Shown: piece after piece, positions 54,335 to 60,926 of the stretch | How positions within the stretch are numbered: position 1 is the first letter of the stretch | How the letters are laid out: each line of letters begins with the position of its first letter | Assembly: GCA_945915065.1 (NCBI GenBank) | Contig: CAMEER010000006.1 | Location: 1 to 60,926 of the forward strand | Direction of reading: 5' to 3' | Source of the DNA: an uncultured Clostridia bacterium | Lineage (GTDB): Bacteria > Bacillota > Clostridia > Oscillospirales > Oscillospiraceae | DNA: 60,926 bases | The notes under the pieces: generated by a model | Databases searched by the model: none | What the model was told of the DNA's origin: nothing | Seen by the model: the letters and a program-made list of their open reading frames with translations, nothing else | Position numbers and translations under genes: made by a program

Positions 54335-56449
54335 ATGGCAGCGATAAACGATCTCATTCGACAGATTGAGGATAAATATTTGCGCGACCGCTTACAGCAG
54401 GAAGTGGCGCGTTTGAGCAAACAAAAAAAGTTCGGGCTTGTGTTTGAGGATCACATTCCCGAATGTACGCCGCTGTATGGCGTAGCTGTCCGCAAGGGAT
54501 CGCTTGTTGCGGTTAAGGGAGAGGACATACGCGATGTATATTTTGTGTCCGCGATCTCTGACGGAAGGGCAGCAATTGTCAATAAAGCCACAGGCGAAAA
54601 GAGCGAGCGTCCGCTTGATACTCTCGTTGCTGTGGCGCAATTTGGCGAGCCTATTTTTCCGTCCCTTATCCCGATGGACAGCGTAGAAAATGCACCCGAT
54701 AGCAACTTGTGGCATACGCTGATCGAAGCTGACAATTTCCATGCGTTGCAGCTTTTGGAATATCTCTATCCGAAACAGGTGGATTGCATTTACATAGACC
54801 CGCCCTACAACACAGGAGCGCGGGATTGGAAATACAACAACGACTATGTAGACTCCTCTGATAGCTATCGTCACAGCAAATGGCTGTCTATGATGCAGCG
54901 GCGGTTGAAAATCGCAAAAAGGCTGCTCAATCCCGAAAACTCGGTGCTAATCGTCACCATTGATGAAAAAGAATATTTGCATCTTGGCTGTCTGCTTGAA
55001 GAAATGTTCCCCGAAGCGAGAATACAGATGATCTCGACTGTTATAAATCCTAAAGGCAATAGACGAGACAACGAGTTTTCTCGCTGTGAAGAATACATTT
55101 ATTTTATCTATATTGGTGCTGCCGCTATCATTTCCAATGGTACAGATATGCTACGTGAAGTGGAAGAAGATGAAATAGGAGATAGCAAAGACAAGTCTGT
55201 ACGGTTGAGAGCGTTGTTAAGACAGGCAAGCAATCATGGAAAGCGTACAGATCGTCCTAATCTATTCTATCCGCTTCTTTTTGAAAGCAATACAGGAAAG
55301 TTTGTCGGTCACGGACCTGTCCTTGATATTGCCGAAGATAGAAACAGCTACATGCCCCCCGAAGGAACTGTGGCTATGTGGCCTATTGGAGCAAATGGAA
55401 CAGAGCTTACTTGGAACTTGCAACCCGCGACATTAATGGATAAGCACCGTCAGCATTTTTTGAGTTTTGGGCGTTGGGACGGCGATAAAAGAACGGGCTA
55501 TTATTTATCGGAAGGTCAGGAGGAAAACTTCAAGAAAGGTCTCTATAATGTTGTAGGGCAAGATCAGGATGGTGCATATATTATTGAACTAAAATCCGCT
55601 GAGGATAGAGATGTTCGCCCAATGACTATATGGCATAAGAAATCACATTCTGCAAGCGAATATGGAACTACACTGCTCAACAACATTTTCCACGATCGGC
55701 GGTTTTCATTCCCGAAGTCACTATATGCTGTTCGTGACACTCTGCGGTTTTTCGTTGCGGACAAGCCTAATGCACTCATCGTTGACTTTTTCGCAGGCAG
55801 CGGCACAACGCTTCATGCAGTCAATCTTCTCAACGCAGAGGACGGCGGCAATCGCCGCTGTATCTTAGTAACAAATAACGAAGTATCCGATGACGAGGCG
55901 AAAGCTTTAAAAAAGCAAGGCTATCAGACGGGGGACGAAGAATGGGAAAAGCTCGGTATCGCCCGATATGTCACCTGGCCGCGGACGGTATGCAGTATTA
56001 CAGGGCAAGATGTAAACGGCAACCCGCTGAAAGGCGAATATCTGGGCAGTGAGATTTCTATGAGTGACGGTTTTGCCGCCAATGCGGAGTATTTCAAACT
56101 CGGTTTTTTGGATAAGAGCAGTGTTGCCCTCGGTCAGCAGTTTCGTGAGATACTTCCTATGCTTTGGCTGAAAGCGGGCGCGGTTGGCAAGCGTCCTGCC
56201 CTTGCCGATGGAGAACTGCCCGATATGTTGATCCCTGAAAGCAGCAATTTTGCGGTGCTGATCGATGAACGTTATTTCGGTGCATTTTTGGCTGAAATAG
56301 AGGCGCGTCCCGATATCGAGTATGTTTACCTTGTCACCAACTCAGAGGACGCATACAGGGAAATGGGATCGCGGATCCGCACCCGAAATGTGACACAGCT
56401 ATACAGGGACTATATTGATAATTTTGTTATCAATAGCAGGAGGATTTGA
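54335..56449 (+). CDS. Type III-like DNA methyltransferase (Mod), N6-adenine type
   Basis: A 704-residue modification subunit. The catalytic motif IV VDCIYIDPPYNTGARDW lies near residues 150-165 (DPPY 155-158) and the AdoMet motif I VDFFAGSGTTLHAV near 483-496, so the order is that of beta-class adenine methyltransferases such as EcoP15I Mod. A roughly 250-residue target-recognition region lies between. It would methylate a short asymmetric site and give Res its specificity. ATG 54335 is preferred over 54320 because GGAGG precedes it by 8 bases. Its stop lies 2 bases before the res start. Composition is less GC-rich than the housekeeping part, indicating transfer. Confidence 0.93.
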   Translation: MAAINDLIRQIEDKYLRDRLQQEVARLSKQKKFGLVFEDHIPECTPLYGVAVRKGSLVAVKGEDIRDVYFVSAISDGRAAIVNKATGEKSERPLDTLVAVAQFGEPIFPSLIPMDSVENAPDSNLWHTLIEADNFHALQLLEYLYPKQVDCIYIDPPYNTGARDWKYNNDYVDSSDSYRHSKWLSMMQRRLKIAKRLLNPENSVLIVTIDEKEYLHLGCLLEEMFPEARIQMISTVINPKGNRRDNEFSRCEEYIYFIYIGAAAIISNGTDMLREVEEDEIGDSKDKSVRLRALLRQASNHGKRTDRPNLFYPLLFESNTGKFVGHGPVLDIAEDRNSYMPPEGTVAMWPIGANGTELTWNLQPATLMDKHRQHFLSFGRWDGDKRTGYYLSEGQEENFKKGLYNVVGQDQDGAYIIELKSAEDRDVRPMTIWHKKSHSASEYGTTLLNNIFHDRRFSFPKSLYAVRDTLRFFVADKPNALIVDFFAGSGTTLHAVNLLNAEDGGNRRCILVTNNEVSDDEAKALKKQGYQTGDEEWEKLGIARYVTWPRTVCSITGQDVNGNPLKGEYLGSEISMSDGFAANAEYFKLGFLDKSSVALGQQFREILPMLWLKAGAVGKRPALADGELPDMLIPESSNFAVLIDERYFGAFLAEIEARPDIEYVYLVTNSEDAYREMGSRIRTRNVTQLYRDYIDNFVINSRRI

Positions 56450-56451
56450 CC

Positions 56452-58974
56452 ATGAGGGAAAAACTATTCGGATTTCAGGAGGACGCACTCTCTGATCTCC
56501 ATAAACGCATCAACAGTGCGAACAGTATGCTCCTGTCTGACGCAGAAGAACAAGTTATCATTTCTTTCTCTGCCCCCACAGGATCGGGTAAGACCATTGT
56601 GATGACTGCGCTTTTTGAGGACATATTTTTCGGTTCGGCTGAAACACAGGGCGATCCCGACGCTATTGTTGTATGGTTGTCCGATATGCCCGAACTCAAC
56701 GAGCAGTCCCGCCGCAAAATCGAGAGCAAATCCGATAAAATCCGTGTCCGCAACATTCACACCATCGACTCCGTTTTCGACAGCGAAACCTTGGAGTGCG
56801 GCAATATCTACTTTCTGAACACACAGAAGCTCGGCAGTGATAAGCTGCTGACGCATAAATCGGACAAACGACAGTATACCATCTGGGAAACGCTGACCAA
56901 CACGGTGCGGGAGTATAAGGGCAAGCTGTACCTTGTCATTGACGAGGCGCACAGAGGCACGAATGTTTCCGCAAAAGCCGAAAATGCTGCAAAATCCATC
57001 ATGCAGAAGTTTATCATAGGGAGTGCACCGGACGGCTTATGCAAAATGCCCCTTGTGATTGGCGTTACCGCTACCCCTCAGCGTTTTCATAAGCTGATCG
57101 AGAATACCGAGTCCCCCGAACTCAAAGTGATTATCAAGCCCGAAGATGTTCGTGATTCCGGGCTGCTTAAAGACCGTGTTGTGATTCACTATCCCGAAAT
57201 CGCCATCAATGCCGATATGACGATGTTTCAGGGCGCGGTTGCAAGTTGGCAGCGCAAAGCGGAGCAATGGGCGCAGTATTGCGAAAAAGAACGCGAGGAT
57301 AAGACTGTCAAGCCCGTCCTTGTTATTCAGGTTGAGGACGGCAACGATAAGATCGTCAGCAATACGGAAATTGAATCCTATCTTGCCATGCTTGAAACAC
57401 AGCTTGGGCGTCCCCTTGTGAACGGCGAAGTTGTGCATTGTATGGACAGCAAGAAGCTGCTGACCGTTGGTACATGGACGATTCCCTACATGGAAGCGTC
57501 CCGCATTGAGGAAAGCGATCAGGTTAATTTTGTCATTTTCAAAATGAGCCTTTCCACAGGCTGGGACTGCCCCCGCGCCGAGGTTATGATGTCGTTCCGC
57601 AGCGCACAGGACTACACCTATATTGCGCAGCTTTTGGGGCGCATGGTGCGTACTCCATTGGCGCGGCGTATACCGTCCAATGACGAACTGAACGAAGTCA
57701 GCCTGTTCCTGCCCTATTACAACGAACAGACCGTGAAAGAGGTTGTGGACGCGCTGAACAGCGGCGAGGACATTATCCCCACCGATACCGTCACCAACCG
57801 TACCGGTGTGACCTATTACCAAGATCCGCAATTTGCTGATGTATTCGCGGATATGGATGGCAAATTGATTACATACCGCATTGAAACGGCGCGTAAAATC
57901 ACGTCTTTGCGTAGGCTCATGCAGTTTTGCCGCGCTATCAAGGACGATATGATCGATATCAATATCCACCATGATATGCAGAAATCCATTGTACAGCTTA
58001 TGGCGGATGAAATCGAAAGTATCAAAAATGCAGGTGAATACGACGCGCTTGCACAGGCGATCACAGGCTTTAATCTGAAATCGCTGACTTTTGATTATGG
58101 CGATAACGCCTATCGCGTGGACGAAGCTGACCACATGATCGTGACCGAATTTGACATTGACCGATATTTCAAGGTTGCGGGTAAAAAACTCGGTGACGGT
58201 TTGGATTATGCCTACTGGATTTTCAAACATAATCAGGGGATTGATGATAAGGACGCGAAAATTGAGGTTGTTGTGCTGGCAGGGCATAATGACGCTATGC
58301 AACGTATCAACGATTGGTGCGAGGACAAGTTCGCGGAGCTGTATAACAAATACCGCGCCAAAATCGGCAAGCTGAACGATGCTCGGCGTATTGAGTATGA
58401 ACGCCTGTCTGACGCTACCGACAGACCGCAGGATATAGATTGGCACTTGCCGTCAAGCGTGGGCTTTACCGTAGGTGAGGACAGCCGCGCTTATGATAAG
58501 CACATCTATATCGCACAGGACGGCACTTTCCAAACTACGCTCAATGCATGGGAACATGATCTGTTGCTTGAAGAAATCGGAAAAGGCGCGTATGCGTGGC
58601 TGAGAAATCTTGACCGCAAGCCCTGGTCTCTCTGCATCCCTTATCGGAGCGCGGGAAAGATTCTTCCCATGTACCCCGACCTGCTTATCGTCGAAAAGGA
58701 CGGTGAGGATTATTCGTACAGTATCTTGGAGCCGCACGATCCGAGCCGCACTGACAATGTGGCAAAGGCGGTTGGCTTAGCCGAGTTTGCGGATAAGCAC
58801 CAATTTACCTATAACCGTATTCAGCTTATCCGAAAGAAAATGGGCGCAGACCGCAAGGAGCATTTCTACCGCTTAGATATGGCGAAGGTGCAAGTGCGGA
58901 ACAAGGTCAAGGCGATCACTGATAACGCAGCTCTGGACGCGCTATTTGATACGGATGCAGATGTGGACGTATGA
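56452..58974 (+). CDS. Type III-like restriction subunit (Res), SF2 helicase
   Basis: An 840-residue protein. Walker A SAPTGSGKT at residues 40-48, DEAH box in LVIDEAHRGTN (near 163), motif III-like GVTATPQ (near 203), helicase C-terminal text FKMSLSTGWDCPRAEVM and a motif VI-like QLLGRMVRTPLARR. The last 130 residues hold a nuclease-like end: YPDLLIVEKDGEDYSYSILE (near 740) followed by PHDPSRTDNVAKAVG. This gives PD...E-x-H in place of the PD...ExK of classical Res proteins. It follows Mod by 2 bases (AGGAGG inside the mod end), so translation is coupled. Confidence 0.92.
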   Translation: MREKLFGFQEDALSDLHKRINSANSMLLSDAEEQVIISFSAPTGSGKTIVMTALFEDIFFGSAETQGDPDAIVVWLSDMPELNEQSRRKIESKSDKIRVRNIHTIDSVFDSETLECGNIYFLNTQKLGSDKLLTHKSDKRQYTIWETLTNTVREYKGKLYLVIDEAHRGTNVSAKAENAAKSIMQKFIIGSAPDGLCKMPLVIGVTATPQRFHKLIENTESPELKVIIKPEDVRDSGLLKDRVVIHYPEIAINADMTMFQGAVASWQRKAEQWAQYCEKEREDKTVKPVLVIQVEDGNDKIVSNTEIESYLAMLETQLGRPLVNGEVVHCMDSKKLLTVGTWTIPYMEASRIEESDQVNFVIFKMSLSTGWDCPRAEVMMSFRSAQDYTYIAQLLGRMVRTPLARRIPSNDELNEVSLFLPYYNEQTVKEVVDALNSGEDIIPTDTVTNRTGVTYYQDPQFADVFADMDGKLITYRIETARKITSLRRLMQFCRAIKDDMIDINIHHDMQKSIVQLMADEIESIKNAGEYDALAQAITGFNLKSLTFDYGDNAYRVDEADHMIVTEFDIDRYFKVAGKKLGDGLDYAYWIFKHNQGIDDKDAKIEVVVLAGHNDAMQRINDWCEDKFAELYNKYRAKIGKLNDARRIEYERLSDATDRPQDIDWHLPSSVGFTVGEDSRAYDKHIYIAQDGTFQTTLNAWEHDLLLEEIGKGAYAWLRNLDRKPWSLCIPYRSAGKILPMYPDLLIVEKDGEDYSYSILEPHDPSRTDNVAKAVGLAEFADKHQFTYNRIQLIRKKMGADRKEHFYRLDMAKVQVRNKVKAITDNAALDALFDTDADVDV

Positions 58975-59036
58975 AATCAAATGTTTTTGTGTGCTGAAGC
59001 TTACCGCTAAATTGAGAGTCAGAGAGGATACTATAA

Positions 59037-60821
59037 ATGAAACAGGGTAATCTGGTCAAATGGAAAGATATTTCTGCGTGCAAAAATTTGTTGTTTTTTG
59101 CTCAGTTAGTTGATGAACTCCTTTTTGATTATTCTATTCCGTCTAATCGAATATCTACACTTAATAGCCATTATCTCTGTCTAGATGCCCTTAGCGCTAT
59201 AAATGGAATCGACGAACACGGTGTCCCGGAAGGAACGCTCAGGCCAATAGCCGAAGAATTGTATATTTCCCTGACAAAAGACCCCGCATTTGATCTTATT
59301 AATAACAGTCCTTTGAGATATTTTGTAAAGTACCAAAATGAGCGATACAGAATTAGCACTAGTGTTTCGGAGCTAAACTATGACGAGATCAAAAAGGCAA
59401 TATTGGCAATTGACTCGCGTTTCTTTGAAAATAACAAGTATTATGAGACATTAAAGACCAGAGTAATGGAGAAGATTCTATCCAATGAAGAATCGGATCA
59501 ACTTGATTTATTCAGACTTGTAAAATCATTGTTAACAGAGCTAATCAACTTGGGATACAGCCAAAATTACATCAAAAAAGTTATGTCTGACGTTTTCTGG
59601 AATTCAAATAGTGACATAGTATCGCCTAACGTGATTAATGACTTTTTCTCTGCGTTTACATTCGAAAAAAACAACTATACAGTAGTGTTCATTGTAAACA
59701 GAGGACGTATTAGTCAATTTACTGACCACATTGAGAACCTGTCCTGTATAGAAAGTTTTGAACAAAGGTATGAATCGCATGCAGAGAAGGTATTTTTACA
59801 GAAAAATAGGAATCAAGCCTATTTGATCATAGATCGAAAGGCTTTAGATCCATATCAAGCTGCCTATAGTGCTAGATTAACACTTTCTATCAATGCCTCC
59901 TTGTATCGATTAAACAACCATGACTATCGATATGACATTAATACCGCAAAATGCGGCGTGTATAGTGATTCGGAGTTTTTTAGAGCTGAGCAAGAAAAAA
60001 GTGCAGTATCGCATGTTAAAATGCCTTCTAGAGAACAAATCGTTAAGAATATGGAGGCTTTAGAAAAGGCTATCAACAATCAAAGATCTGTTCGAGAGAG
60101 AGTAGCGCTTATTAACGCGGCTCGTTTCCATTCACATTCTCTTGATAGTATCTCTATTGAGAATCAATTACTTGATTTGTGGGCAATTTTCGAATCAATT
60201 CTCGACATTAGTAACAAGCACACATCAGATAGAATTGTTCAAGTGTGTATGTATCTTGTTCCAATTTTGAAGCGCAGATACATTTATTCTCTGTTTTCTC
60301 AGTTTTCTATAGATTTCAAAAACTATAATGATGAGAAATATCGTGAAATTGTCGGTGATAGCACCGATGAGGCTGAGATAATCCAAAAACTGTGTGAATT
60401 TGTTGTGCTAAATGAACACAAAACTGATCGCGATTCTTTCTTGACACAATGCGGTGATTTTCCTCTTTTCAGGGAACGTATAGAGTATTACGAGAGTGTT
60501 TTCAGCACTCCGTATGATGTTTATCAGTTTGTTGAAAAACATGCGGAGAGAGTAAAGTGGCAAATAATGAGAATTTATAGGAATAGAAATCTGATCATTC
60601 ACAATGGTGATAGTATGCCTTATTTAGCACTCCTTGTTGAAAACCTTCATTCATATGTAGATGATTTCCTGAGTTATGTGATTCATGGTCTATCTACCGG
60701 ACATGATATCAACAGCTTGTGCCAAGAATTGTTTGCCAAAGAATGCGATTGGGTTGCAGATTTTTCAAATAGAAAGGCGGTAATGACAGCTGATGTAGTA
60801 ACAAAAATGCTTTCCATCTAA
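59037..60821 (+). CDS. Large AT-rich protein with C-terminal HEPN-like domain
   Basis: A 594-residue protein I do not recognise as a named family. Residues 1-330 are mixed alpha/beta without a known motif. Residues about 345-594 are helical; near 511-525 stands MRIYRNRNLIIHNGDSMPYL, an R-x-x-R-N-x4-H pattern like the RNase motif of HEPN domains (ApeA-like type), followed by a helix with aromatic residues (LLVENLHSYVDDFLSYVIHG). It is downstream of Res on the same strand, 62 bases away, with AGAGAGGAT before the start. GC content is clearly below that of mod-res. Likely an accessory or backup RNase effector of the restriction cassette (inference); a plain HEPN protein with another role is possible. 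Confidence 0.7.
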   Translation: MKQGNLVKWKDISACKNLLFFAQLVDELLFDYSIPSNRISTLNSHYLCLDALSAINGIDEHGVPEGTLRPIAEELYISLTKDPAFDLINNSPLRYFVKYQNERYRISTSVSELNYDEIKKAILAIDSRFFENNKYYETLKTRVMEKILSNEESDQLDLFRLVKSLLTELINLGYSQNYIKKVMSDVFWNSNSDIVSPNVINDFFSAFTFEKNNYTVVFIVNRGRISQFTDHIENLSCIESFEQRYESHAEKVFLQKNRNQAYLIIDRKALDPYQAAYSARLTLSINASLYRLNNHDYRYDINTAKCGVYSDSEFFRAEQEKSAVSHVKMPSREQIVKNMEALEKAINNQRSVRERVALINAARFHSHSLDSISIENQLLDLWAIFESILDISNKHTSDRIVQVCMYLVPILKRRYIYSLFSQFSIDFKNYNDEKYREIVGDSTDEAEIIQKLCEFVVLNEHKTDRDSFLTQCGDFPLFRERIEYYESVFSTPYDVYQFVEKHAERVKWQIMRIYRNRNLIIHNGDSMPYLALLVENLHSYVDDFLSYVIHGLSTGHDINSLCQELFAKECDWVADFSNRKAVMTADVVTKMLSI

Positions 60822-60849
60822 TAAAAATGAAATGTTCACAAAGAACTCC

Positions 60850-60888
60850 AAAATCCGGGTTGACTATATCCCGGATTTTGATTATACT
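60850..60888 (+). promoter_or_regulatory. Palindrome with embedded promoter (terminator or operator)
   Basis: Perfect arms AAAATCCGGG (60850-60859) and CCCGGATTTT (60870-60879) with a 10-base loop. A promoter TTGACT (60860-60865), 17 bases, TATACT (60883-60888) begins in the loop. The hairpin ends in TTTTG, so it can terminate the HEPN gene, and the same dyad could be an operator for the next gene. Confidence 0.7.
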
Positions 60889-60918
60889 ATTATTAACCCG
60901 AAAAGGAGGTTGGCTTCA

Positions 60919-60926
60919 ATGAAACA
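60919..60926 (+). CDS. Start of a further gene, cut by the window edge
   Basis: ATGAAACA is preceded by AAAAGGAGG at 9-base spacing and by the promoter at 60860-60888. Only the first two codons are visible; nothing can be said of the product except that it has its own promoter next to the defence cassette. Confidence 0.5.

Overview
The window looks like a chromosomal segment of a GC-rich anaerobic Firmicute of class Clostridia, most plausibly family Oscillospiraceae (inference: gene content, AGGAGG-type ribosome binding sites, a high-molecular-weight rubredoxin, FakB/DegV proteins, PyrK/PyrDB-type dihydroorotate dehydrogenase and a PrsW-sigma cassette; no rRNA is present to confirm it). Conserved housekeeping operons in the middle are flanked by two zones of mobile and decayed DNA.

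Left zone (1-5200): an IS110-family transposase has cut a PolC-like replication gene that sits downstream of two small helix-turn-helix genes. Next come a 23-base copy of a tRNA-Cys 3' end (probable attachment site), a decayed tyrosine integrase and an excisionase remnant, then about 1.2 kb of palindrome-rich DNA without a recognisable gene. From 5228 to 12329 lies an intact operon: a GntR/FadR-type regulator with two matching palindromic operators, a PreA-like flavin/iron-sulfur dehydrogenase, a TAXI-type TRAP transporter, a DUF6282-like metal hydrolase, a cupin and an HpcH/HpaI aldolase. It reads as uptake and breakdown of an unknown small organic acid or cyclic amide. 12340-14430 is a scar of gene fragments (a sigma factor, IS256 and IS3 pieces).

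Middle: 14493-18702 (minus) carries a LacI regulator, a TSUP exporter, an SDR and a strange in-frame chimera of a two-helix membrane protein with a headless dihydrolipoyl dehydrogenase. 18820-21010 (minus) is an ECF sigma factor with two membrane proteins and a PrsW protease. Then come a sortase-anchored surface protein, Tex, an RpiB-type isomerase, another two-fragment scar, a HAD phosphatase, two DegV (FakB-like) proteins, a TetR regulator and a flavin reductase-rubredoxin fusion. 30780-37278 is a pyrimidine operon pyrC-K-D-F-E-B-I plus a nitrilase-family hydrolase. 37644-42981 is an arginine operon argG-H, a frameshifted amino-acid binding protein, an ABC permease without its ATPase, and argF. 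purA-purB (minus), a PduL-type phosphotransacylase, a MATE pump, a CmpB-like membrane protein, small proteins, a Nudix hydrolase, smpB, a cyclophilin and tmRNA (ssrA) follow.

Right zone (52143-60926): directly after ssrA the base composition falls and accessory genes begin: a RepA_N-type initiator and MobC with no relaxase (a degraded mobilizable element), then a helix-turn-helix protein and a type III-like restriction-modification pair (Mod, Res), followed by a 594-residue AT-rich protein with a C-terminal HEPN-like R-x-R-N-x4-H signature. This Mod-Res-HEPN cassette is the best candidate here for a little-described defence system. A palindrome with a promoter in its loop, and the first codons of one more gene, close the window.
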